Below are positions 1 through 8,174 of a DNA stretch of 64,000 bases, piece by piece; the first letter of the stretch is position 1; each line of letters starts with the position of its first letter. The stretch covers positions 1 through 64,000 of the forward strand of contig JAOAUC010000061.1 of the NCBI GenBank assembly GCA_030157785.1, given 5' to 3'. This DNA comes from Zoogloea oleivorans (lineage in GTDB: Bacteria > Pseudomonadota > Gammaproteobacteria > Burkholderiales > Rhodocyclaceae). The notes beneath the pieces are model-generated. The model did no database searches and was not told where the DNA came from. It saw only the letters and a program-made list of their open reading frames with translations. Position numbers and translations under genes: made by a program.

Positions 1-11
1 GCGGAAATCAT
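1..11 (-). CDS. soxG: Start of probable sarcosine oxidase gamma subunit (partial)
   Basis: Only the first 11 bases are visible. An ATG on the minus strand (bases 11-9) overlaps the soxA stop codon as ATGA, the same junction seen between soxD and soxA. In the usual soxBDAG order the next gene is soxG, so this is most likely its start. The identity comes from position alone. Confidence 0.4.
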
Positions 12-2920
12 GCGGCCTCCTTCTGCTTGAGGTTGTCCGGGTCGTAGAACGGGGTGGGGCTGACTTCCGCCTGCACCATGCTTCCGTCGGTCAGGCGAAT
101 GGCCAGCGGGCTGCCGATGGCGGCCAGGTCGGGGCGCACGAAGGCGAGGCCGATGTAGCGCGCGAGGCTGGGGCTGAAGGCGATGCTGGTGATGCGGCCG
201 GCGATGTCGCCGCCCTCGATGACCAGATTGCATTCCAGCGGCACCGCCCCGCTGTAGCCCACCGGGAAGGTGATGCCGACCAGTTGCTGCTTCTGCGGCT
301 TTTTGGCGATGGCGGCGAGGCTGCGCTGGCCGACGAAGAAGGGCTTGCTCATCTTCACTGCCCAGCCCATGCCCACTTCCAGCGGCGTGGTGAGGCCGTC
401 GGTGTCCTGGCTGATGATGATGTGGCCCTTCTCCAGGCGCAGCAGGCGCTGGGCTTCGACGCCGAAGGGGCGGATGGCGTGCTTGGCGCCGGCCTTCATC
501 AGTGCATCCCACAAGGCGCCGCCCATGCTGGCGGGTACGTGCAGCTCGTAGCCCCATTCGCCGACGAAGCCGACGCGCATCAGGCGGGCAGGGATTTTTC
601 CTCCACTCACGGCCACCTCGCCCTCGCGCACCGCCAGGTAGGGGAAGGCGGCGGCCGACAGATCGAGCCCGGTGAGCGTCGCCAGCACCTCGCGGGATTT
701 CGGCCCGGCCAGGTTCATGGCGGCGAAGGCACCGGTGTGATTGACGATGCCGCAGTCGAGCCGCCACATGGTGTTGAGCCGCGACAGCTCGCGATACACC
801 GTGGCGGCACCGGAGGTGGTGGTGGTGAAGTAGAAGTGGTCTTCGGCCAGCCGGGCCACCACGCCGTCGTCGATCACCACGCCGGATTCGTCGCACATCA
901 CCGCGTAGCGGGTCATGCCGACCTTCAGGTTGGCGTAGTTGGACGTATAGACGCGCTCGAGGAACTCGGCGGCTTGCGGGCCGATGACTTCGAGCTTGCC
1001 CAGGGTGCCGACGTCGATGAGGCCGACCCCGTTGCGTACGGCGGCAACTTCCTCGCGGATGCAGTCCAGGCGGCTCTTGCCGGCCACCTTGTAGAACTCC
1101 GGGCGCTGCCACACGCCGGCCGGCATCCAGGTGGCGCCGAGGGCCTCGTGGCGGCTGTGCAGCGGGGTGCGGCGTTCGGGGTTGAAGCCGCGGCCGGCCA
1201 GGATGGCCATCGGGACCGGGTGGAAGAAGGGGCGGGCGGTGGTGGTGCCGACCTGCTGGGGCTCCTTGCCGGTGAGGCGGGCGAGGATGCGCAGGGCGTT
1301 CATGTTGGAGTGCTTGCCCTGGCTTGGCCCCATGCCCACCGTCGAGTAGCGCTTCATCAGTTCGATGTTGTCGAAGCCCTCCTGGATGGCGTTGTGGAAG
1401 TCCTTCAACTGCAGGTCTTCGTCGAAATCGACGAAGTTCTTGCCATCCGGGTGGGCGACGATCGGCCACGGGTGGGTCGGGCTTTCGGCTTCCGGCGGCT
1501 GGGTGGCGCCGCTGGCGCTGCCGAAACCGGCCGCGGCGGCGGCGTGGCTGCCGGCGCGGCTGCCGTCGGCGATGCGGGATTCCAGTTCATGCACGCCATT
1601 GACCCGACCACAGGCGAAGACGCCGTCGGGCAGTGCGTCGGGGACGAACTGTTCGACTGCCCGCTCGTAGCGCATGCGGGTGCCGGCCTGGTAGAGCAGG
1701 TTGGCAGCGGGGGCCCAGCCGACGCTCATCAGGATGCCGTCGCAGGGGATCTCGCGGACGCTGGAGGAGGGCGTTCCGTCTGCCTGCAGCACCGCGACGC
1801 GGGCGCCGGCACAGGTGCCCTTGCCGTCGGGCAGGGCCTCGACGATGCAGCTGCCGGCCTGCACCTCGACACCGTTCTGGCGCAGCAGCTTGGCCAGTGG
1901 CTCGGCGCTGCCGGCGGCGGGGCGCAGGTCCATCACTGCCGCCACGCCGATGCCGTGGGCGAGCAGGTCGAGAGCGGCGCGGTAGCCGTCGGCATTGGCG
2001 GTGAGCACCACGGCCTTGTTCATCGGCTTGACGCCGTAGCGGTGGATCAGGCGCTGGGCGGCGGAGGCCAGCATGATGCCGGGCAGGTCGTTGTAGCGGA
2101 ACACGGCGGGCTGCTCGAAGCCGCCGCTGGCGACGACCACGCTGCCGGCGCGCATCTTGAGCATGCGATCGGCGCTGACCAGGGGAATCCAGTGGTCCTT
2201 GTAGTAGCCGGCGGCGTAGGTGGCGGCGAGCACGCGGATGCGCGGTTCGGCGGCAACCTTGGCCAGCAGTTCGGCGAGAAGCCGGCGGCGGAAGGCTTCG
2301 TTGCCGATCTGGTAGCTGGCGCTGCCACCGGCGCGGGCGTTCTCGTCCACCACCACCACGTCGGCGCCCTGGGCGGCGGCGGCCAGCGCGGCGGACAGCC
2401 CGGAGGGGCCGGCGCCGATCACCAGCACGTCGCAAAAGTCGTAGGCCTTGGGCGTGGTGTGCTGGGCGCTGGCGAGATCCACGCTGCCGAGGCCGGTCAT
2501 GGTGCGGAACATGCGTTCCCACATCGGGAACAGCTTCCTGGTGTGGAAGGCCTTGTAGTAGAAGCCGACCGGCAGGAAGCGGGCCATCTTGCCGAGGAAA
2601 CGGCCCTTGTCGTCGGCCAGGCCTCCGAAGGTGTTCACCGCGGTGAGGGTCATGCCGGCCACCAGGGGCGTCACGTCGGCGCGCACGTTGGGCTGGTCGC
2701 CCCACTGGTGGAGGGCGTTGGTGTCGTGGTTGGCCAGGGACAGCACGCCCCGCGGCCGGTGGTACTTGAAGCTGCGGCCGAGTACGCGCACGTCGGCGCC
2801 CCACAGGGCCGAGCTGACGGTGTCGCCGGCGTAGCCCTTGAAAGTCCGGCCTTCAAAGCTGAATTCGACGGGTTTGGAGCGGTCGATCCACTCACCGCTG
2901 CTGGCGGGCAATCGCATCAT
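8..2920 (-). CDS. soxA: Sarcosine oxidase alpha subunit
   Basis: This is the large subunit (970 aa, normal length) of heterotetrameric sarcosine oxidase, which demethylates sarcosine to glycine and passes the one-carbon unit to tetrahydrofolate. The N-terminal ~100 residues resemble a 2Fe-2S ferredoxin fold but lack the cluster cysteines, as is usual for the family. A dinucleotide-binding motif (VIGAGPSGLSAA) lies near residues 167-178. The last ~370 residues form a folate-binding aminomethyltransferase (GCV_T-like) domain. The start ATG overlaps the soxD stop as ATGA, indicating translational coupling. A second ATG follows directly, so the start could be one codon later. Beta and delta subunits lie upstream on the same strand. 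Confidence 0.95.
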   Translation of the reverse strand: MMRLPASSGEWIDRSKPVEFSFEGRTFKGYAGDTVSSALWGADVRVLGRSFKYHRPRGVLSLANHDTNALHQWGDQPNVRADVTPLVAGMTLTAVNTFGGLADDKGRFLGKMARFLPVGFYYKAFHTRKLFPMWERMFRTMTGLGSVDLASAQHTTPKAYDFCDVLVIGAGPSGLSAALAAAAQGADVVVVDENARAGGSASYQIGNEAFRRRLLAELLAKVAAEPRIRVLAATYAAGYYKDHWIPLVSADRMLKMRAGSVVVASGGFEQPAVFRYNDLPGIMLASAAQRLIHRYGVKPMNKAVVLTANADGYRAALDLLAHGIGVAAVMDLRPAAGSAEPLAKLLRQNGVEVQAGSCIVEALPDGKGTCAGARVAVLQADGTPSSSVREIPCDGILMSVGWAPAANLLYQAGTRMRYERAVEQFVPDALPDGVFACGRVNGVHELESRIADGSRAGSHAAAAAGFGSASGATQPPEAESPTHPWPIVAHPDGKNFVDFDEDLQLKDFHNAIQEGFDNIELMKRYSTVGMGPSQGKHSNMNALRILARLTGKEPQQVGTTTARPFFHPVPMAILAGRGFNPERRTPLHSRHEALGATWMPAGVWQRPEFYKVAGKSRLDCIREEVAAVRNGVGLIDVGTLGKLEVIGPQAAEFLERVYTSNYANLKVGMTRYAVMCDESGVVIDDGVVARLAEDHFYFTTTTSGAATVYRELSRLNTMWRLDCGIVNHTGAFAAMNLAGPKSREVLATLTGLDLSAAAFPYLAVREGEVAVSGGKIPARLMRVGFVGEWGYELHVPASMGGALWDALMKAGAKHAIRPFGVEAQRLLRLEKGHIIISQDTDGLTTPLEVGMGWAVKMSKPFFVGQRSLAAIAKKPQKQQLVGITFPVGYSGAVPLECNLVIEGGDIAGRITSIAFSPSLARYIGLAFVRPDLAAIGSPLAIRLTDGSMVQAEVSPTPFYDPDNLKQKEAA

Positions 2921-3174
2921 TCTTCTCCCGGGTAAAAGTAGGTCTTGAGCACGAGGTCTTTCTCGGTGTCACGCTCGGCGATGAACCAGGTGTTGCTGGG
3001 GGTGTGGCACCACCATTCGCGCTTCACGCCGGGGGCGCCGTTGCGGTTGAAGACGTAGTCGGCCCATTCGTCGTCGCTGGCTGCGGCGGGGTCGGGCATG
3101 GGGCGCACTTCGCCCCAGTAGAAGAATTCGGAGACGGGGCGGGGGCCGTTGAGGGGGCAGGTCAAAATCTTCAT
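2917..3174 (-). CDS. soxD: Sarcosine oxidase delta subunit
   Basis: Small subunit (85 aa) of heterotetrameric sarcosine oxidase, between soxB and soxA. The start at MKILTCPLNG was chosen because GAGAGG lies upstream and it matches the usual N-terminus; an upstream in-frame ATG would add 13 unrelated residues. In characterised delta subunits a zinc ion is held by Cys6, Cys9, His59 and Cys63. Here the equivalents read Cys6, Asn9, His57 and Asn61, so two of the four ligands are asparagine. Other family features (SEFFYWGE, EWWCH, WFIAERDT) are intact. This probably represents a zinc-free subfamily and not decay. Confidence 0.9.
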   Translation of the reverse strand: MKILTCPLNGPRPVSEFFYWGEVRPMPDPAAASDDEWADYVFNRNGAPGVKREWWCHTPSNTWFIAERDTEKDLVLKTYFYPGEE

Positions 3175-3199
3175 GGCGGGTTTCCTCTCAGTGGCCGAC

Positions 3200-4441
3200 T
3201 CAGTGACCCACACTCGCCGCGCCCTTTTCGCCGGTGAGGGCGAAATTGCGGAAGCGGTCGAGGGAGAAGCCGGTGATCAGCGGGTGGGGCGTGTCATTGA
3301 CCAGCGTGTGGGACATGGTCTTGCCGCACACCGGGGTGGCCTTGAAGCCCCAGGTGCCCCAGCCGGAATCCAGGTAGAAGCCTTCGACCGGGGTCATGCC
3401 CATGATTGGCGCGAAGTCGGGGGTCATGTCTGCCATGCCGGCCCACTGGCGCATCACCTTCACCTTGGAGAGGAAGGGGAACATCTCCAGCATGTGGGTG
3501 CTGAGGCCTTCGACGAAGTCGAGCGTCGAGCGGGTGCCGTGCAGTTCATACGGGTCCAGCGAGGCGCCCATCACCAGCTCGCCGCGGGCCGACTGGCTGA
3601 TATAGACATGCAGGCTGCCGGACACCAGGATCGGGTCGAGCCAGGGCTTGACCGGTTCGCTGACCATCGCTTGCAACGGGTGGATGTAGATCGGCGTCTT
3701 GACGTCCACCATCTTGAGGATGCGCGGGGTCGAGCCGGCCACTGCGCACAACACCTTGTTGGTGGCGATGTAGCCGCGGGAAGTCTGCACTCCGCGTACC
3801 TTGCCGCCCTGCACGTCGATGCCGAGCACTTCGGTTTGCTGGTGGATTTCCACACCGCGCTGGTCGGCGCCGCGGCCGTAGCCCCAGGCGACGGCGTCAT
3901 GGCGGGCCACCGAGCCGGGCGCGTGGTACAGCGCACCGAGAATCGGGGCGTGGCCGGCACATGACAGGTCGATCATCGGTGCGGCTTCCTTCACCACTTC
4001 CGGGCCGACCACTTCCGAATTGACGCCGTAGTGCTTGTTCACCTCGGCACGCCAGCGCATGGTGCGCAGGGCCGAATCGGTGTGGGCCAGGGTGAAGTGG
4101 CCGCGGTTGGCGTAGAACAGGTTGAGGTCGAAGTCGGTGGACAAGTCCTGCCACAGATTGACCGACTCGTCGTAGAACTTGACGCCCTCGGGGGTCAGGT
4201 AGTTGGAGCGGATGATTGTGGTGTTGCGGCCGGTGTTGCCACCGCCGATGTAGCCCTTTTCAAGCACGCACACATTGGTGATGCCGTGGTCGCGGGCCAG
4301 GTAGTAGGCCGCGGCGAGGCCGTGGCCGCCACCGCCGATGATCACCACGTCGTAGCTCGACTTGAGCTTTTCGTGGTGGGTGAACATCCGGGGTTCCGGG
4401 TGCTTCTTGTTCAGCGCAAAGCGCAGCAGTCGCCAGGGCAT
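3200..4441 (-). CDS. soxB: Sarcosine oxidase beta subunit
   Basis: Flavoprotein subunit (413 aa) that carries the sarcosine oxidation site. The N-terminus has the FAD-binding signature (DVVIIGGGGHGLAAAYYLA, about residues 31-49), then the family segment GGGNTGRNTTIIRSNY, which in homologues lies near the flavin. The C-terminal half is a D-amino-acid-oxidase-type domain ending in a conserved GWGTWGFKATPVCG stretch. The start is supported by GAGGATC a few bases upstream. It is the first gene of soxBDA(G), and a palindromic repeat separates it from purU on the same strand. Confidence 0.95.
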   Translation of the reverse strand: MPWRLLRFALNKKHPEPRMFTHHEKLKSSYDVVIIGGGGHGLAAAYYLARDHGITNVCVLEKGYIGGGNTGRNTTIIRSNYLTPEGVKFYDESVNLWQDLSTDFDLNLFYANRGHFTLAHTDSALRTMRWRAEVNKHYGVNSEVVGPEVVKEAAPMIDLSCAGHAPILGALYHAPGSVARHDAVAWGYGRGADQRGVEIHQQTEVLGIDVQGGKVRGVQTSRGYIATNKVLCAVAGSTPRILKMVDVKTPIYIHPLQAMVSEPVKPWLDPILVSGSLHVYISQSARGELVMGASLDPYELHGTRSTLDFVEGLSTHMLEMFPFLSKVKVMRQWAGMADMTPDFAPIMGMTPVEGFYLDSGWGTWGFKATPVCGKTMSHTLVNDTPHPLITGFSLDRFRNFALTGEKGAASVGH

Positions 4442-4470
4442 TTTTGATCCTCAAGTATCCGTATGCGGCA

Positions 4471-4540
4471 TGTAGGGGCGGCTTCAGCCGCCCGGCTTTT
4501 CGTTGATCAGCGTCCGTGGGCGACTGAAGTCGCCCCTACA
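4471..4540. repeat. REP-like paired palindromic element
   Basis: Two 23-bp arms (4471-4493 and 4518-4540) are reverse complements with two mismatches, separated by 24 bp. Each arm is itself a hairpin: GGGCGGCT/AGCCGCCC in the first and GGGCGACT/AGTCGCCC in the second. The mismatches between arms compensate within each arm, so each hairpin is preserved. This is the structure of paired REP (BIME-like) elements. It lies in the 110-bp gap between purU and soxB and could act as an mRNA stabiliser or attenuator. Confidence 0.8.
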
Positions 4541-4551
4541 GGGCTCCACCC

Positions 4552-5412
4552 TTAGCGGAACACCACGGTCTTGTTGCCGTGCACGATCACCCGGTCTTCC
4601 AGGTGGTAGCGCAGACCCCGGGCCAGGACGGCCTTCTCGATGTCCTTGCCGTAGCGCACCAGATCGTCCGGGGCGTCCGAGTGATCGACACGGATCACGT
4701 CCTGCTCGACGATCGGCCCCTGGTCCAGCTCCGAGGTCACGTAGTGGCAGGTCGCCCCGATCAGCTTCACGCCGCGCACATGCGCCTGGTGGTAGGGCTT
4801 GGCGCCGACGAAACTGGGCAGAAAACTGTGGTGGATATTGAGGATCTGCCCCGGGTAGTTCTCGCACAGCTCGGGGGAGAGGATCTGCATGTAGCGGGCC
4901 AGCACCATCACGTCGCCTTCGGCCTCGCGGAACAGCTCGGCGACCTTGGCGTAGGCGGCCGGCTTGTTGTCGGGGGTGACAGGAACGTGATGGAAGGGAA
5001 TGCCGTGCCACTCGACGAAACCGCGGAAGGTTTCGTGGTTGGAGATCACGCAGGGCACGTCCATGTTCAGCTCGTCGGCGTGCCAGCGCGACAGCAGGTC
5101 GTAGAGGCAGTGCTCCTGCTTGGAGACGAGGATCACCACGCGTTTCTTGCGGGCACTGTCGGTGATGCGCCAGTCCATCTTGAACTCGGCGGCGATGGGG
5201 GCGAACTTGTCGCGCAGGGCCTCGACGCCGAAGGGCAGGGAGTCGGCGAGGATCTCCTGGCGCATGAAGAAGCGCTGGCCTTCGGCGTCGGCGTGGTGAT
5301 TGGCCTCGGTGATCCAGCCCTGGTGGCTGGCGAGGAATCCGCTCACCGCGGCGACAATGCCGACCCGGTCGGGGCAGGACAGCGACAAGGTGTAACGACG
5401 ACTCGATGACAT
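4552..5412 (-). CDS. purU: Formyltetrahydrofolate deformylase
   Basis: Hydrolyses 10-formyl-tetrahydrofolate to formate and tetrahydrofolate in the cytoplasm. Length is 286 aa, typical of PurU. An N-terminal ACT domain (about residues 8-85, beginning YTLSLSCPDRVGIVAAVSGF) precedes a formyltransferase-fold domain with the motif HHSFLPSFVGAKPYHQA and the region GATCHYVTSELDQGPIVEQ, which includes the catalytic aspartate area. Its position upstream of soxBDA on the same strand fits a role in recycling the folate cofactor loaded by sarcosine oxidase. A candidate promoter and operator boxes lie just upstream. Confidence 0.95.
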   Translation of the reverse strand: MSSSRRYTLSLSCPDRVGIVAAVSGFLASHQGWITEANHHADAEGQRFFMRQEILADSLPFGVEALRDKFAPIAAEFKMDWRITDSARKKRVVILVSKQEHCLYDLLSRWHADELNMDVPCVISNHETFRGFVEWHGIPFHHVPVTPDNKPAAYAKVAELFREAEGDVMVLARYMQILSPELCENYPGQILNIHHSFLPSFVGAKPYHQAHVRGVKLIGATCHYVTSELDQGPIVEQDVIRVDHSDAPDDLVRYGKDIEKAVLARGLRYHLEDRVIVHGNKTVVFR

Positions 5413-5431
5413 GCTCTCAACTCCGCTGGAA

Positions 5432-5505
5432 GTTCATATAGAGAATTATTTTTGAACATTGTGCATCTTCGGAAAGAAGAGGTCAACTATTGTTCATGTA
5501 GAGAA
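5432..5505. promoter_or_regulatory. Pair of operator-like direct repeats
   Basis: GTTCATATAGAGAA (5432-5445) and GTTCATGTAGAGAA (5492-5505) differ by one base and lie exactly 60 bp apart. The first covers the predicted purU start site; the second overlaps the -35 region of the divergent XRE-cupin gene. TTTTTGAAC also occurs twice nearby (5449-5457 and 5537-5545) and supplies an inverted GTTCA/TGAAC partner. The likely ligand is the adjacent XRE-cupin regulator; this is inferred from position. Confidence 0.5.
5458..5486 (-). promoter_or_regulatory. Candidate sigma-70 promoter of purU-sox operon
   Basis: On the minus strand TTGACC (5486-5481) and CACAAT (5463-5458) are separated by 17 bp. The predicted transcription start is near 5451, about 39 bp before purU. 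The operator-like box at 5432-5445 lies over the start and leader. Confidence 0.5.
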
Positions 5506-5526
5506 ACATCGAGCCTGTGCGATAAT
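5498..5526 (+). promoter_or_regulatory. Candidate extended -10 promoter of the XRE-cupin regulator gene
   Basis: GATAAT (5521-5526) is preceded by TGC, giving an extended -10 element that could compensate for a poor -35 (GTAGAG at 5498-5503, 17-bp spacer). The -35 region overlaps the second operator-like box, which suggests autoregulation. Confidence 0.4.
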
Positions 5527-5558
5527 TCCGTCATCGTTTTTGAACGCAAGGAAACCCC

Positions 5559-6161
5559 ATGAGCGACACCGATTCCTCCGGCAGCCTGGAGCGTTATCTG
5601 GGCAACACCATCCGGGATCTGCGCCAGAAACACGGCCTGACCATCGCCGATGTGGCCACGCTGGCGGGCATCAGCCGCGGCATGTTGTCGAAGATTGAAA
5701 ATGCCCAGACGGCCACCAGCCTCGACACCCTGTCGCGTCTGGCGGGCGCTTTGGGCGTTTCCATTGCGACGCTGTTCCGCAGCTACGATGTGCAGGGCGG
5801 CAGCGCCCAACTGGTCAAGAAGGACGAGGGGATGGAGGTGGTGCGGCGCGGCACCAAGCGCGGCCACACCTATCACCTGCTGGCTTACGACCAGGGGCCG
5901 ACCAAGGTTTTCGAGCCCTTCCTGATCACCATCGACCACGAGTCGGAGACCTTTCCGATCTTCGAGCACCCGGGGACCGAGTTCATCTACATGCTGGAAG
6001 GCAAGATCGAGTACCGGCATGGGCAGAACACCTATCTGCTGACGCCAGGCGACGCGCTGACCTTCCGCGGCGACGTGCCCCACGGGCCCGAAAAACTGGT
6101 GGAGTGCCCGATCCGCTTCTTGTCGGTGCTCATGTATCCCTCCGGTCCCGAAGCGGCCTGA
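5559..6161 (+). CDS. XRE-family regulator with C-terminal cupin
   Basis: 200 aa. Residues ~10-65 are a helix-turn-helix of the XRE type (LTIADVATLAGISRGMLSKI). Residues ~115-190 form a cupin barrel (FEHPGTEFIYMLEGKIEYR, GDALTFRGDVPHGPEKL) likely to bind a small effector. Regulators of this architecture commonly control amine or amino-acid catabolism, and this one is divergent from purU-soxBDA, so one-carbon or sarcosine metabolism is the natural target. AAGGAAACCCC precedes the ATG. The effector and the sign of regulation cannot be read from the sequence. Confidence 0.9.
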   Translation: MSDTDSSGSLERYLGNTIRDLRQKHGLTIADVATLAGISRGMLSKIENAQTATSLDTLSRLAGALGVSIATLFRSYDVQGGSAQLVKKDEGMEVVRRGTKRGHTYHLLAYDQGPTKVFEPFLITIDHESETFPIFEHPGTEFIYMLEGKIEYRHGQNTYLLTPGDALTFRGDVPHGPEKLVECPIRFLSVLMYPSGPEAA

Positions 6162-6183
6162 CTGATCCCGCTCGTCAACGAAA

Positions 6184-6211
6184 AAGAGGCCCGCCGGAAG
6201 GCGGGCCTCTT
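6184..6211. terminator. Bidirectional rho-independent terminator
   Basis: A perfect 12-bp stem (AAGAGGCCCGCC / GGCGGGCCTCTT) with a GGAA loop lies between the convergent XRE-cupin and amtB genes. A T-run flanks the stem on the minus-strand exit (TTTTT then CG), making it strongest for amtB; the plus-strand exit has only a weak T-rich stretch. Confidence 0.85.
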
Positions 6212-6219
6212 GCCTTGCA

Positions 6220-7605
6220 TTACACGTGGTAGGCCGATTCCCCGTGGGTGGAGACGTCGAGGCCTTCGCGCTCTTCCTCTTCACTCACGCGCAGGCCGAT
6301 GGTCATGTCGATCAGCTTGAAGGCGACGTAGGACACCACCGCCGACCACACCACGGCGGTACCGACACCCCAGCACTGGGCGATCATCTGGGCGCTCATG
6401 TCGTAGGGGGCGACCGCGTTGGCCACGTAGTCATACACACCGGTGCCGCCCAGGTCGGGCGAGGCGAAAACGCCGGTGAGCAGCGCGCCGAGGATGCCGC
6501 CGACGCCATGCACGCCGAACACGTCGAGGGTGTCGTCCATGCCCAGCATGCGTTTGAGGCCATTGACGCCCCAGAAGCACACGATGCCGCTCAGCAAGCC
6601 CATGATGATGGCGCCCATCGGGCCGACCAGACCGCAGGCAGGCGTGATCACCACCAGGCCGGCGATGGCACCGGAGACTGCGCCGAGCATTGACGGCTTG
6701 CCCTTCAGAACCGCTTCGGTCACCGTCCAGGCGACGGTTGCCGCACAGGTGGCCACCAGCGTGTTGAAGAAGGCCAGGGTGGCCGTGCCGCCGGCTTCGA
6801 GTGCCGAACCGACGTTGAAGCCGAACCAGCCGACGAACAACATCGAGGCGCCGATCATGGTCATGGTCAGGCTGTGGGGAGCCATGGATTCACGACGGTA
6901 GCCGATGCGCGGGCCAACCATGAAGGCGCCGATCAGCGCGGCAACACCGGCGTTGATGTGCACCACCGTGCCGCCGGCAAAGTCCAGCGCGCCCTTGTTG
7001 AACAGGAAACCACCCACTTCAGAAGCCTTGGCGGCAGCTTCGGCGGAGGTGAAGGCATCCGGACCCGCCCAGTACCACACCATGTGGGCCATCGGGATGT
7101 AGGAGAAGGTGAACCACAGCACCATGAAGATCAGCACTGCCGAGAACTTGATGCGCTCGGCAAAGCCGCCAATGATCAGGGCCGGGGTGATGGCGGCGAA
7201 AGTCAGTTCGAAGGCTGCGAAGATGTACTCCGGCAGCACCACGCCCTTGCTGAAGGTGGCTACCACCGTTTCGGGTGTGACGCCCTTCATGAACAGCTTG
7301 TCGAAGCCGCCGATGAAGGCATTGCCATCGGTGAAGGCCAGGCTGTAGCCATAGATGGCCCACAGCACGCCGAGCAGACAGAAGATCACCAGGGTCTGCA
7401 TGAGCACCGAGAGCATGTTCTTGGCGCGGACCATGCCGCCGTAGAACAGGCCGAGGCCGGGGGCGGCCATCATCACCACCATCATGGTGGCGGTGATCAG
7501 CCAGGCGGTGTCGCCCTTGTTGGGCACGGGGGCGTCGGCGGCCCAGCATGGGGTGCTGAGGCCAATCGCCATGAGCAGGGACAGAAAGGCAGGCAGGCGT
7601 TTCAT
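6220..7605 (-). CDS. amtB: Ammonium transporter
   Basis: Inner-membrane Amt/Rh-family channel, 461 aa. It has a cleavable signal-like N-terminus ending near STPCWA-A, then the family helices starting DTAWLITATMMVVMMAAPGLGLFYGG. The conserved pore histidines are visible in MAHMVWYW and in DVFGVHGVGGILGALLTG. It follows glnK by 9 bp on the same strand, the widespread glnK-amtB arrangement in which uridylyl-free GlnK blocks the channel when nitrogen is plentiful. Expression is probably driven by the sigma-54 promoter ahead of glnK. Confidence 0.96.
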   Translation of the reverse strand: MKRLPAFLSLLMAIGLSTPCWAADAPVPNKGDTAWLITATMMVVMMAAPGLGLFYGGMVRAKNMLSVLMQTLVIFCLLGVLWAIYGYSLAFTDGNAFIGGFDKLFMKGVTPETVVATFSKGVVLPEYIFAAFELTFAAITPALIIGGFAERIKFSAVLIFMVLWFTFSYIPMAHMVWYWAGPDAFTSAEAAAKASEVGGFLFNKGALDFAGGTVVHINAGVAALIGAFMVGPRIGYRRESMAPHSLTMTMIGASMLFVGWFGFNVGSALEAGGTATLAFFNTLVATCAATVAWTVTEAVLKGKPSMLGAVSGAIAGLVVITPACGLVGPMGAIIMGLLSGIVCFWGVNGLKRMLGMDDTLDVFGVHGVGGILGALLTGVFASPDLGGTGVYDYVANAVAPYDMSAQMIAQCWGVGTAVVWSAVVSYVAFKLIDMTIGLRVSEEEEREGLDVSTHGESAYHV

Positions 7606-7614
7606 GGGAGGCTC

Positions 7615-7959
<345 letters not shown>

Positions 7960-7997
7960 TCACTGGCATTCATGAATAAAAGTTTCCTTTTGTGAAA

Positions 7998-8013
7998 AGC
8001 ACGAGCTGTGCCA
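7998..8013 (-). promoter_or_regulatory. Sigma-54 promoter of glnK-amtB
   Basis: Read on the minus strand the site is TGGCACAGCTCGTGCT, which matches TGGCAC-N5-TTGCW at every position but one and has the invariant GG (-24) and GC (-12) correctly spaced. The expected start is about 12 bases downstream, giving a leader of roughly 35 nt before glnK. This fits NtrC-dependent nitrogen control. Confidence 0.85.
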
Positions 8014-8087
8014 ATCCCGTTTACCCGGAAAAACCGGGGGCCACGGTTGCCAGTGAGTGAATTTCGCGCACTAAAACGCGGCATGGT

Positions 8088-8103
8088 GGTGCTGCGTTGC
8101 ACC
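8088..8103. promoter_or_regulatory. Possible NtrC half-sites upstream of the sigma-54 promoter
   Basis: GGTGC (8088-8092) and TGCACC (8098-8103) resemble NtrC half-sites and lie about 80-100 bp upstream of the sigma-54 promoter, a normal enhancer distance. Their order is inverted relative to the canonical TGCACC-N5-GGTGCA, so the assignment is weak. Confidence 0.25.
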
Positions 8104-8174
8104 AGAAGGGAGGTGGCATGCCCGCCGTTTGCCAGCGCACAGACTGTCCCGTGGTGCGGGGAGACAATCGGCCC

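Noticed and set aside
284..2935. 883-codon open frame on the plus strand opposite soxA
   Set aside because: Ala/Gly/His-rich composition with no motifs; soxA on the other strand is unambiguous. A GC-bias shadow.
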